Source of the DNA: DATJPY01 sp035506135 | Lineage (GTDB): Bacteria; Myxococcota_A; UBA9160; PR03 | DNA: 59,290 nucleotides | Direction: 5' to 3' | NCBI GenBank assembly: GCA_035506135.1 | Contig: DATJPY010000107.1 | Coordinates: 1 to 59,290, forward strand | Translations under genes and position numbers: made by a program | Notes under the pieces: model-generated | Told to the model about the DNA's origin: nothing | The model's database searches: none | Seen by the model: the letters and a program-made list of their open reading frames with translations, nothing else | Shown here: positions 41,854 to 50,210 of the stretch, one piece after another | How positions within the stretch are numbered: the first letter of the stretch is position 1 | How the letters are laid out: every line of letters begins with the position of its first letter

Positions 41854-43382
41854 GACGTCTCCTTGCAGTCATGGCCGGTCCAGCGGTGCCGGCGCGCCCG
41901 GCTCGCGGCGACCACCTCGGCCAACGCCTGCGCCCGGCCTCGCGCGAACGGGAGCGCCGCGGCGTAGCGCTCGAAGGCACGGCGGCGCGCACCGGCGGGG
42001 TAGTCGTCGGGCAGCGACGCGTTGAGCTCGGCGAGCGCCGCGATACGCCTCGCCTCGGCGAGCCGGCTCGGGAAGCGAACGCCCTCGAGGTCGACCAGTG
42101 CCAGCGCGAGCGCGCCCGCGCTGCGGCGCAGGAGCACGTTGGTCGCCTTCAGGTCGCCGTGATCGACGCGCGCGCGGTGAAGGTCGACCAGCAGCCTCGA
42201 CAGCGCCGCCAACACGGCCTCGGCGTCCGCCTCGCCGCGCTCGACGGCGAACGCCGCCGGCACGGCGGGCCGCAGGTCCTCGAGCACCACCCAGGACGCG
42301 ATCGGCACGCCGTAGCGCCGGCGCTCGAGGAAGGCGAGCGGACGCGCGGCGCCGATGCGCCGCGCGAGGAGGCCGTGCCCCGCGACCCACGCGCGCCGTC
42401 CGGGCGAGCCGCGCAGCGCGTCGGCGAGCGCACGGCCCGCGCCGCGCCAGCCCGACTCCTTCACGATCGCGCGCCAGCCGTCGGCGGTGACACCGGAGAG
42501 AGACGACCGTGCATCGCGGTCGAGCACGCGATCGTCGCGCGCAGCGACCGCCTCGCGGTGCTCGGCGAGGAGGGTGGCCAGCGTCTCCGGCGCGAGCTCG
42601 CGCAGCCGCATGCCGCGCGCCTCTCCGACCGCCGCGCTCGTGTGGAGGCGGCCCTCGCGGAGCGTGCGGCGGGTGCGGCTGCGGGCGTGCTCGCGCGCGC
42701 GGCGGTCGGCCGCGTCCCCCGCCGCGCGGAGCTCGTGCCGCGCGTCGTCCCGGAGCGGGGGCACCGCCGCGAGCCGTGCCTGGCGCACCCGGAGGCGGTC
42801 CGAGCGCGAGGTCGCGGGAGCGAGCGAGTACTCGAGGAACGCGAGGTCGCGGCGCCGCGCGGCGCGCGTCTGCGTGCGGCGCGCGCGCTGCCAGTCGAGC
42901 AGCACCGGCCCGTGCTGGGAGACCAGCACGTTGCCCGCGTGGAGGTCTCCGTGCACCCAGCCGGCGCCGTGCACGCGCGCTACGAGTACACCGAGCGCGC
43001 GCAGCAGGTCGCGACGGGCGGCGCGCGGGCCGCGCAGCGCGTCGAGCAGCGGGGCGCCGTCGACCCACTCCATCGCGAGCAGCCGATCGCCGTCGGCGAG
43101 CGCGCCGAGCGCGAGCGGCGCGGGTACCGGCAGGCCGGCGGCGCGGAGCGCGCGCAGGGCGCGCCACTCGCGGTCGGCCGGCGCGAGCCCGATGCGGGCC
43201 TTCACTTGCTCGATCGCACCCGATCCCGCGCGGTACCGCTTCACGAGCCACGGTCCGCGCTCGAGCCGCAGGAGGCTGCGCGGGCCGCCCTCGCGCAGGA
43301 CCTGCGGCGACCCGCGCAAGCCTTCCTCGATCTGGCGTTGGAGCGCCGCCTCGCCGCGCGTCCACTCGATCGCGCTCAGCAC
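41850..43382 (-). CDS. Tandem LPS/Kdo-kinase-like protein (two kinase lobes)
   Basis: A 510-residue protein with two protein-kinase-like domains of the WaaP/KdkA/InaA group. Domain 1 (about 35-215) has VKRY (ATP-site Lys), LLAMEWVDGAPLL, the catalytic loop VHGDLHAGNVLV (144-154) and LLDWQ (metal Asp). Domain 2 (about 290-490) has AIVKESGWRG, VVLEDL, VDHGDLKATNVLL (407-417) and LVDLEGVRF. Both keep the Asp and Asn needed for catalysis, so two activities are possible. Position downstream of a GT4 glycosyltransferase suggests phosphorylation of LPS core sugars. GTG start 43382 overlaps that gene by 7 nt. Confidence 0.82.
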   Translation of the reverse strand: MLSAIEWTRGEAALQRQIEEGLRGSPQVLREGGPRSLLRLERGPWLVKRYRAGSGAIEQVKARIGLAPADREWRALRALRAAGLPVPAPLALGALADGDRLLAMEWVDGAPLLDALRGPRAARRDLLRALGVLVARVHGAGWVHGDLHAGNVLVSQHGPVLLDWQRARRTQTRAARRRDLAFLEYSLAPATSRSDRLRVRQARLAAVPPLRDDARHELRAAGDAADRRAREHARSRTRRTLREGRLHTSAAVGEARGMRLRELAPETLATLLAEHREAVAARDDRVLDRDARSSLSGVTADGWRAIVKESGWRGAGRALADALRGSPGRRAWVAGHGLLARRIGAARPLAFLERRRYGVPIASWVVLEDLRPAVPAAFAVERGEADAEAVLAALSRLLVDLHRARVDHGDLKATNVLLRRSAGALALALVDLEGVRFPSRLAEARRIAALAELNASLPDDYPAGARRRAFERYAAALPFARGRAQALAEVVAASRARRHRWTGHDCKETS

Positions 43383-44575
43383 GCTCGCTCTCCCGATGCG
43401 CTCGCGATGCGCAGGTACAGCGCGCGCAGGGCCTCCACGTGGCGATCCCACCCGAGCGTCTCGGCGGCACGCCGGGCGGCGGCGCCCCGCGCCGCGCGGA
43501 CGGCGGGGTCGGCCAGGGCGTCGAGCGCGGCGGCGAAGCCGGCGGTGTCCTCCGCGTCCGCCACGATCCAGGCGCCCTCGCCCAGGAGATCGCCGCTCCC
43601 GGACGTGGCGCTCGTCACGACCGGGACCCCGCTGGCGGCGGCCTCGAGGCAGGCGTTCGCAAAGGCGTCGTAGCGGGTCGGCAGCACGAGGGCGTCGGCC
43701 GCCGCGTAGAGCGACTCCGGGTCGCGCCGCTCGCCGAGGAAGCGGACGCGCGCACCGACTCCGATGCCCTCGGCGAGTCGCGTCCACGGTGCGGCGTCGT
43801 CGCGGCCGGCCACCGCGAGGATCGCGTCGCGCGGACCTCCGGCGGCGAGCGCTCGCAGCGCGGTGTCGAGCCCCTTGCGGCGCCAGCCCGAGCCGACGAG
43901 AAGCCAGAGCGGCGCGTCGCCGGCGCCGAGCTCGGCGCGGAGGCGCTCGCGCGCGCCCGCGCGCCGACCCGGGTGGAAGCGCTCGAGGTCGACACCGTTC
44001 GGGATCACCGCCAGCCGCTCGCCGCAGATCCGGTAGCGACCCGCCAGCTCCTCGGCCACCGCCCGGGACGGGCACAGGATCGTCTGCGAGGAGTCCTCGA
44101 ACACGCTGCGCTCGATCGAGAGCAGCACGGCGTGGCGCGGCGTGAGGCGCCGCAGCCGGGATCCCCTGGGGCCGTAGCGTCGCGACATGTAGTCGGCGTG
44201 GCTCCCGCCGCCCGCCCGATACAGATCCTGGTGTCGGGTGCGCGAGAAGGCATGGACGACATCGAAGGCGCCGCGCGGCGCCGCTCGCGCGGCGCCGCGC
44301 GAGAAGGCGAGCACGCGCAGCGGCTGCCAGGCGGCCGGCGCGCGGACGCGGTGCGGGAGCGCGAACGGCGCAGCCTCGGCCCGGCGCGCCACCACGTGGA
44401 CCTCGTCGCCCGCCGCGGCCAGGCCCCGCGCCACCTCCCACGCCGCGCGCTCGACGCCGCCGCCGTGGGGCTCGAAGCGCTCGATCACCAGCGCCACGCG
44501 CAGCCGGCGCGTCGCGTGCGGAGCGCTCGGCTCGCCGGCCGGCCCCGCTAGCGAGGGCGCCTGCGCCCGAGCCAC
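43376..44575 (-). CDS. GT4-family glycosyltransferase (WaaG-like)
   Basis: A 399-residue GT-B enzyme. RVALVIERFEPHGGGVERAAWEVARGL is the N-terminal acceptor domain start; VIPNGVDLERFHP and RYDAFANACLEAAASGVPVVTSATSGSGDLL (E-x7-E type nucleotide-sugar site) mark the C-terminal domain. The pattern FSRTRHQDLYRAGGGSHADYM resembles LPS core glucosyltransferase WaaG. Start GTG 44575 overlaps the upstream small gene by 28 nt; earlier in-frame starts lie inside that gene. Confidence 0.88.
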   Translation of the reverse strand: MARAQAPSLAGPAGEPSAPHATRRLRVALVIERFEPHGGGVERAAWEVARGLAAAGDEVHVVARRAEAAPFALPHRVRAPAAWQPLRVLAFSRGAARAAPRGAFDVVHAFSRTRHQDLYRAGGGSHADYMSRRYGPRGSRLRRLTPRHAVLLSIERSVFEDSSQTILCPSRAVAEELAGRYRICGERLAVIPNGVDLERFHPGRRAGARERLRAELGAGDAPLWLLVGSGWRRKGLDTALRALAAGGPRDAILAVAGRDDAAPWTRLAEGIGVGARVRFLGERRDPESLYAAADALVLPTRYDAFANACLEAAASGVPVVTSATSGSGDLLGEGAWIVADAEDTAGFAAALDALADPAVRAARGAAARRAAETLGWDRHVEALRALYLRIASASGERAC

Positions 44576-44766
44576 GCGCAGCCGGTGGCCGCGGCTCCGA
44601 AGGCCACCGCGTCCGGGGCCGAGGCGCGCGGCGCCCGGCCGCAGCCGAGCGGGGTGCAGTAGCGACCGCGCCACACCTCGGCGTCGTGGGGATCCGGCGC
44701 GGCCGCTCGCGCGCCCGAAGCCGCGAGCAGCAGGACCGCGAGCGCAGCGAGCAGGGTGGCCTTCAC
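44548..44766 (-). CDS. Small exported protein with a sorting-signal-like tail
   Basis: A 72-residue protein from GTG 44766. It has a signal peptide (ATLLAALAVLLLAASGARAA), a short middle with two Cys (YCTPLGC) and a C terminus SAPDAVAFGAAATGCAWLGRRRPR, i.e. a Pro motif, a short hydrophobic run and an Arg cluster, like a minimal PEP-CTERM-type signal. No match to a known family. The 3' end overlaps the glycosyltransferase gene by 28 nt. Reading-frame bias supports it moderately. Confidence 0.55.
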   Translation of the reverse strand: MKATLLAALAVLLLAASGARAAAPDPHDAEVWRGRYCTPLGCGRAPRASAPDAVAFGAAATGCAWLGRRRPR

Positions 44767-44804
44767 GGCGGCGCGAGCGTAACCGAGCCGTCATGGGCCG
44801 GCCA

Positions 44805-44832
44805 TTGACGCCCCCCAGGGTCTGCCTAGAAT
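44805..44832 (+). promoter_or_regulatory. Sigma-70 promoter of the TetR-ABC unit
   Basis: TTGACG (44805-44810), a 16-nt spacer and TAGAAT (44827-44832), both close to consensus. A GGCCGGCC palindrome (44796-44803) sits against the -35 box and could be part of an operator for the TetR regulator encoded next. The leader has GGAGGA shortly before the ATG at 44875. Confidence 0.65.
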
Positions 44833-44874
44833 GCGGCCTCCCGCGGCATCGGTCGCCTTGGAGGAACCGGATCC

Positions 44875-45528
44875 ATGTCGCGCGCCCCGCTGGCCCAGCT
44901 TCCGTCCAAATCCGGCGCGGCCCTGCGCGGTCGCAAGCGGGAGCGCATCCTCGAGGCCGCGACCCGCGTCTTCGCGCGCCGCGGCTATCACGGCGCCCGC
45001 GTCTCCGACATCGCCGCCGAGGCCGGCATCGCCTACGGGCTGGTCTACCACTACTTCAAGAACAAGGACGAGATCCTCGACACCATCTTCGAGGAGCGCT
45101 GGAACGCCTTCCTGGCGGTGGTCGACCGCATCGCCGAGGGGCCCGACGCCTGCGCCGAGAAGCTCCGCGGCGTCGCGACCCTGATCCTCTTCGCGTATCG
45201 GCGGCGCCCGGACTGGGTCAAGGTGCTGGTATTCGAGATCGGCCGCTCGTCGCGCTTCTCCGAGCCCGAACAAATCCGGGCGGTCGGGCGTCTCTTCCAG
45301 GCCGTTGCCCGCATCCTCCGCGCGGGCCAGGCGTCCGGTGAGCTGCGCCAGGACCTCGATGCCGAGCTGGCCTGCCTCGCCTTCATCGGAGCGCTCGAGA
45401 CCATGATCACCAGCCAGGTGCTCGGCGTGATGCAGCTCCCGGACCGGCACGGCGACGCCGACGCAGAGGCCGTACGCACCGTGGTGGAGCTCTTCCTCGG
45501 CGGGCTGGCGAGCCGGAGCGCGCGGTGA
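44875..45528 (+). CDS. TetR-family transcriptional regulator
   Basis: A 217-residue regulator. The helix-turn-helix is ILEAATRVFARRGYHGARVSDIAAEAGIAYGLVYHYFKNKDEIL (about 25-68), canonical for TetR. The C-terminal ligand domain (about 80-210) is alpha-helical and of the fatty-acid-type (YsiA/FadR-like) size. It is coupled by GTGA overlap to the ABC genes and most likely controls them and itself. Ligand unknown. Confidence 0.9.
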   Translation: MSRAPLAQLPSKSGAALRGRKRERILEAATRVFARRGYHGARVSDIAAEAGIAYGLVYHYFKNKDEILDTIFEERWNAFLAVVDRIAEGPDACAEKLRGVATLILFAYRRRPDWVKVLVFEIGRSSRFSEPEQIRAVGRLFQAVARILRAGQASGELRQDLDAELACLAFIGALETMITSQVLGVMQLPDRHGDADAEAVRTVVELFLGGLASRSAR

Positions 45529-46292
45529 TCGAGGCTCGCGGCCTCACGAAGCGCTACGGGGAGCTGGTCGCGGTCGACGGCGTCTCGTTCTCGGTCGCGC
45601 CGGGCGAGGTGGTCGGCTTCCTCGGTCCCAACGGCGCCGGCAAGACCACCACGATGCGCATCCTGACCGGCTTCCTGCCGGCCACCGATGGCACCGCGGC
45701 GATCGCGGGCCACGACATCTTCGAGGACCCGCTCGCCGCCCGCCGCTCGGTCGGCTACCTGCCGGAGTCGCCGCCGCTGTATCCCGAGATGAGCGTCGAG
45801 GGCTATCTCGACTTCGTCGCCAAGATCAAGGACGTGCCGCGGGGCGCGCGGGCATCGGCCGTCGACCGCGCGCTCGAGCGGTGCGGTCTCCGCGAGGCGC
45901 GGCGGCGGATCATCGGCAGCCTCTCCAAGGGCTTCCGCCAGCGCGTCGGGCTGGCGCAGGCGATCGTGCACGACCCTCCGGTGCTGATCCTCGACGAGCC
46001 CACCGTCGGGCTCGATCCCATCCAGATCCGCGAGATCCGCGCGCTCATCGCCGGGCTCGCCGACCAGGGCCAGGGCGAGCGGGCGCGCACCGTGATCCTC
46101 TCGACGCACATCCTTCCCGAGGTCGAGGCGATCTGCCGGCGCGTCCTGATCATCCACCGCGGTCGCATCGTGGTGGACCGGCCGCTCGAGGAGCTGAAGC
46201 GCGGCGGTGCGAGCCTCGAGGAGAGCTTCACGCGCGCGATCGCGCGCGAGCCGGGTGCCGACGAGCCCGTCGCAGCCGCGGGGGCGCCGTGA
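45525..46292 (+). CDS. ABC transporter ATPase, GldA/NosF-like
   Basis: A 255-residue ATPase: Walker A GPNGAGKTTTMRILTGFL, signature LSKGFRQRVGLAQAIV, Walker B LILDEPTVGLDPIQI, switch LSTHILPEVEAICRR. The motif YLPESPPLYPEMSVEGYL is typical of the GldA-like group. It forms a four-gene unit with the permease, the GldG-like protein and the DUF4340 protein. Confidence 0.92.
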   Translation: MIEARGLTKRYGELVAVDGVSFSVAPGEVVGFLGPNGAGKTTTMRILTGFLPATDGTAAIAGHDIFEDPLAARRSVGYLPESPPLYPEMSVEGYLDFVAKIKDVPRGARASAVDRALERCGLREARRRIIGSLSKGFRQRVGLAQAIVHDPPVLILDEPTVGLDPIQIREIRALIAGLADQGQGERARTVILSTHILPEVEAICRRVLIIHRGRIVVDRPLEELKRGGASLEESFTRAIAREPGADEPVAAAGAP

Positions 46293-47083
46293 GGCACGTC
46301 TTCGCGATCGCAGGCCGCGAGCTCCGGTCGCTCTTCGCGTCGCCGGTGGCCTACGTCGTGCTGACGCTGTTCTCGGTGCTCGCGGGCTTCTTCTTCCTCA
46401 CCGGCGTGCTCCAGTTCCAGGAGTACGTGATCCGGATGCAGACCTTCCAGCTCTCGGAGCAGCTCGCCGAGCTCAACCTGAACGACCACGTGATCGCGCC
46501 GTTCCTGCACGTGATGTCGGTGGTGCTGCTGTTCCTGATCCCGGGCCTCACGATGGGCCTCTTCGCCTCCGAGAAGGCCAACGGAACCCAGGAGCTGCTG
46601 CTCACCAGCCCGATCAAGATCTGGGAGCTGGTGATCGGGAAGTTCCTGGCCGCGGCCGTGTTCGTCGCGCTGCTGGTCGCGCTGCTTGCGCTCTACCCGG
46701 CGCTGCTCTTCTGGTACGGGAATCCGGAGCTCGGCAAGACGCTCACGGGCCTCGGCGCGCTCTTCCTGGTGGGGCTCGCCTACGCGGCGATCGGCGCCTT
46801 CGCCTCGTCGGTGACGCGCAGCCAGCTGATCGCCTTCCTGCTCGCCTTCGTCCTGCTGCTGCTGCTCTGGATGCTCGGCTTCCTGGCCGACCTCGGCGCG
46901 GCCGGCGGCGGCACCGGAGGCGACACCGTCAGCGACGTGCTCCGGTATCTCTCGACGGCCGAGCACTTCGAGAGCATCGTGATGGGGCTCGTCGATACCA
47001 AGGACCTGGCGTACTTCGCGGCGATGGTGGCGGCCTTCCTGATCCTCACCAAGGCGGCCGTCGAATCGGTGCGGTGGCGCTGA
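46289..47083 (+). CDS. ABC transporter permease, GldF-like
   Basis: A 264-residue six-helix membrane protein: FAIAGRELRSLFASPVAYVV at the N terminus, GLTMGLFASEKANGTQELLLTSPI as the conserved cytosolic loop, and C-terminal YLSTAEHFESIVMGLVDTKDLAYF. This is the ABC-2 permease type that goes with GldG-like proteins. GTG start in a GTGA overlap. Confidence 0.92.
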   Translation: MRHVFAIAGRELRSLFASPVAYVVLTLFSVLAGFFFLTGVLQFQEYVIRMQTFQLSEQLAELNLNDHVIAPFLHVMSVVLLFLIPGLTMGLFASEKANGTQELLLTSPIKIWELVIGKFLAAAVFVALLVALLALYPALLFWYGNPELGKTLTGLGALFLVGLAYAAIGAFASSVTRSQLIAFLLAFVLLLLLWMLGFLADLGAAGGGTGGDTVSDVLRYLSTAEHFESIVMGLVDTKDLAYFAAMVAAFLILTKAAVESVRWR

Positions 47084-47084
47084 G

Positions 47085-48689
47085 ATGAGAGGCCGCGCCT
47101 CCTTGCTGATCTCCCTCGGGCTGGTCTTCGTCCTCTTCGCCCTGCTCTCCGTGTTCCTCCTGCTGTTCGGGGCGCCGACCGACCTCACCTGGATCTGGGT
47201 GAACTTCGTGATCGGCGTGGTGCTGCTCGCGAGCGGCATCGCCTCGAACGCCAACGAGATCCGCGAGTGGCTGCGGTCGGGCGAGAGCCGGCGCATCGGG
47301 AAGTACGGCAGCAGCGCCGTCGCGCAGGCGGCGATCGCGATCGCCATCGTCGTGCTGCTCTCGCTGCTCGCGAACCGCTATCACTGGCGCTACGACGCCA
47401 GCCAGGCGCACGTGCACTCGCTCTCCGACCAGACCCAGAAGGTGCTGGCGGGGCTCGAGCGCGACGTCGAGGTGACCGCGTTCTTCCAGAAGCTCGACCA
47501 GCCGGCCGTCCGCACGCTGCTCGACCGCTACCGCTACGTGAGCGACAAGGTGAAGGTCGACTACGCCGACCCCAACGCGCGGCCGGACCTGATCGAGCGG
47601 ATGAAGATCGCGCCGGAGAAGATCGGCAAGGGCCTGCTCCACGTGCAGCTCGGCGACGAGACGGTCGACATCTCGGAGCCCGACGAGGAGAAGCTGACCA
47701 ACGCGCTGGTCAAGCTCACCCGCACCGCGCACAAGAAGGCGTACTTCCTGACCGGCCACAACGAGCGCGCAGTCGAGGGCAAGGGCGCCGACGAGAAGGA
47801 CGGGTTCGCGCGCGCGGCGGACGCGCTGCGCGACGAGAACTACCGCTTCGAGACGCTGAATCTCGCGACCAAGGGCGACGTGCCCGACGACGCCGACGTC
47901 GTGATCATCGCCGGCCCCACGCAGCCGTTCCGCCCGGAGGAGCACGCCGCGCTCCAGCGCTATCTCGAGCGCGGCGGCGCGTTGTTCGCGATGGTCGACC
48001 CGCGCGCGCACACCGACCTGGTCGCCGACCTCGATCGCTGGGGGGTCGCCCTCGGCGATGACGCGGTGGTGGACCGGGTGCAGAGCCTGTTCGGCCAGGC
48101 GATGTCGCCGATGGCCGCCGAGTACGGGACCCACGAGATCACCAAGGACCTGCGCGAGGTGACGCTGTTCCCGATGACGCGCAGCGTGCAGCCACGGAAG
48201 GGCGCCGAGAGCCGCTTCGTCGAGCTCGTGAAGACCAGCAAGGAGTCCTGGGCCGAGCGCGACCTCGACACGCTGTTCAACCAGGGCCGCGCCGAGCTCG
48301 GCGCCGACGACCTGAAGGGTCCCGTGCCGATCGCGGTGGCCGGCGCGCCGCTGCTCGACGGCGCGAAGACCGTCGCCGCCGCGGACAAGAAGGACGACCC
48401 GAAGAAGAAGGAGGCTCGACTCGTCGTCTTCGGCGACTCGGACTTCGCCGCCAACGAGACGATCGACGCCTACCGGAACCGCGACCTGTTCGTGAACTCG
48501 GTGAACTGGCTGCTCGGCGACGTCGAGGCGATCGCGGTGCGCCCCAACAAGTCGCGCGCCTCGCGCCTCACCCTCTCGACCGAGCAGTTCACGCAGATCC
48601 GCTATCTGTCGCTCTTCGTGCTCCCCGAGCTGATCGCGGTGGTCGGCGTGCTGGCGTGGTGGAGTCGCCGGCGCGCGCCGGGGCGCTGA
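47085..48689 (+). CDS. GldG-like ABC-associated membrane protein
   Basis: A 534-residue protein with three N-terminal helices (about 8-30, 40-58, 82-102), a long periplasmic region, and one C-terminal helix (LFVLPELIAVVGVLAWW). SLSDQTQKVLAGLERDVEVTAFFQ is the GldG family start; AYFLTGHNERAV and DDADVVIIAGPTQPFRPEEHAALQRYLERGGALFAMVD form the GATase1-like fold common in this family. In Bacteroidota GldA/F/G support gliding; in other phyla the role is open. One base separates it from the permease gene. Confidence 0.9.
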   Translation: MRGRASLLISLGLVFVLFALLSVFLLLFGAPTDLTWIWVNFVIGVVLLASGIASNANEIREWLRSGESRRIGKYGSSAVAQAAIAIAIVVLLSLLANRYHWRYDASQAHVHSLSDQTQKVLAGLERDVEVTAFFQKLDQPAVRTLLDRYRYVSDKVKVDYADPNARPDLIERMKIAPEKIGKGLLHVQLGDETVDISEPDEEKLTNALVKLTRTAHKKAYFLTGHNERAVEGKGADEKDGFARAADALRDENYRFETLNLATKGDVPDDADVVIIAGPTQPFRPEEHAALQRYLERGGALFAMVDPRAHTDLVADLDRWGVALGDDAVVDRVQSLFGQAMSPMAAEYGTHEITKDLREVTLFPMTRSVQPRKGAESRFVELVKTSKESWAERDLDTLFNQGRAELGADDLKGPVPIAVAGAPLLDGAKTVAAADKKDDPKKKEARLVVFGDSDFAANETIDAYRNRDLFVNSVNWLLGDVEAIAVRPNKSRASRLTLSTEQFTQIRYLSLFVLPELIAVVGVLAWWSRRRAPGR

Positions 48690-48695
48690 GCCGCC

Positions 48696-50210
48696 GTGAA
48701 CCCGCGGACGACCGGCATCCTGTTCCTCGTGGCCGCTGCGCTCGGCCTGGGCGTCTGGCTCTCGAACCGGCACGAGGGCGAGAAGAAGCGCGCCGAGGAG
48801 CAGGCCAAGCGCCTGTTCGGAGACCTGAAGCCGGAGCAGGTGGACTGGATCGAGCTCACCACCTCGGACGGCAAGAGCGCGCGCCTGGAGCGCCGCGAGG
48901 GCGCCTGGCGCGTCGTCCAGCCGGTCGATGCGCCCGCCGACGCGTCGCAGGTCGATGGCATCGCCTCGTCGCTCGCGGGCATGACCAGCGAGGCGGTGAT
49001 CGAAGAGGCCCAGGCGCCGCAGGTCTACGGGCTCGGCGACACCGCCAGGACGGTGAAGTTCGGCGCGGCGGGGGCCGAGCACGCCCTGCAGATCGGGAAG
49101 AAGACCCCCGTCGGCTCCGACAGCTACGCGGCGACGGGCGACGGCAAGGTCTACACGGTCGCCACCTTCCACACGACCGGCTTCGAGCATGCGCTCGACG
49201 ACCTGCGCGAGCGGCGCCCGATCCGCTTCGACCGCGAGAGCATCGAGCGCATCGAGGTCACCTGGCAGGGCGGGGGCGCCACGGTCGCCAAGAAGGACGG
49301 CGCCTGGCGGCTCGTCGCGCCGATCGACACCACCGCCGACGAGGAGACCGTGGAGACGCTGCTCTCCGATCTGGCCTTCCTGCGCGGGAGCGGCTTCATC
49401 GATACGCCGCCGCCCGACGCGGAGGTGGGGCTCGACGCGCCGCAGTACCACGTGGTGCTGATCGGCAAGCCCGCGAAGCCGGGCGACCCGGCGCCGCGCA
49501 CGGAGCTCGCGATCGGCGGCGTACTCGACGGCAACACGCGCGCGGCGCGCGGCGCCGAGCATTCGATCTACAAGATCCCCAACGACCGCTTCGCGAAGCT
49601 GCCCAAGACCGTGGTGGCGTTCCGGCAGAAGGAGCTCGCGAAGTTCGCGGCGAGCGACGCGCAGCGCTTCGAGCTGGTGTTCGACGACGAGAGCGCCGCG
49701 GCCAAGGGCCAGAGCCGCGCCTTCACGCTGACAGGCGATCGCAAGGACGCGGGCTGGACCACGAGCCCGGAGCCGATGGCGGCCGGCAGTGCAGCGCGCC
49801 TGGTCGCCGAGCTCGCGCGCCTGAAGGCCGTCGACATCGCGGCCGAGGAGATGGGACCCCACGAGGAGGCGGGCATCGGCCTGGCGCCGCCGCGCGTCGC
49901 GATCCGCGTCTTCGGGGCCGCGCCGGCCGGCGGAGGGGACGCGCCCGTGCTCGCTGAGGTGCACCTCGGCAACCAGCAGGGCGAGCGCATCTTCGCGAGC
50001 GTGCCGGGACGCAAGATCGTGTACCAGCTCGACGGCGCGCTCGCCGAGCACGTGCCGATCAGCCTCGACGCCTTCCACAACCGCTTCGTCTCCAAGGAGC
50101 AGCCGGGCCAGCCGGCGGCGCCGCCGCCCGCGGCCGGCGACGTCGAGCCCGGCCCCGACGCCTCGGCGCCCGCCGACGCCGGCGAGCAGCAGGGAACGGA
50201 CGAGCCCTGA
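48696..50210 (+). CDS. DUF4340 membrane-anchored protein
   Basis: A 504-residue protein with one N-terminal helix (about 6-22) and three repeated DUF4340-like domains, each having a phrase like IELTTSDGKSARLERREGAWRVVQP or IEVTWQGGGATVAKKDGAWRLVAPI. DUF4340 proteins regularly follow GldG-like genes and are thought to work with them in the periplasm. The C-terminal ~45 residues are Pro/Ala-rich. GTG start at 48696. Confidence 0.88.
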   Translation: MNPRTTGILFLVAAALGLGVWLSNRHEGEKKRAEEQAKRLFGDLKPEQVDWIELTTSDGKSARLERREGAWRVVQPVDAPADASQVDGIASSLAGMTSEAVIEEAQAPQVYGLGDTARTVKFGAAGAEHALQIGKKTPVGSDSYAATGDGKVYTVATFHTTGFEHALDDLRERRPIRFDRESIERIEVTWQGGGATVAKKDGAWRLVAPIDTTADEETVETLLSDLAFLRGSGFIDTPPPDAEVGLDAPQYHVVLIGKPAKPGDPAPRTELAIGGVLDGNTRAARGAEHSIYKIPNDRFAKLPKTVVAFRQKELAKFAASDAQRFELVFDDESAAAKGQSRAFTLTGDRKDAGWTTSPEPMAAGSAARLVAELARLKAVDIAAEEMGPHEEAGIGLAPPRVAIRVFGAAPAGGGDAPVLAEVHLGNQQGERIFASVPGRKIVYQLDGALAEHVPISLDAFHNRFVSKEQPGQPAAPPPAAGDVEPGPDASAPADAGEQQGTDEP

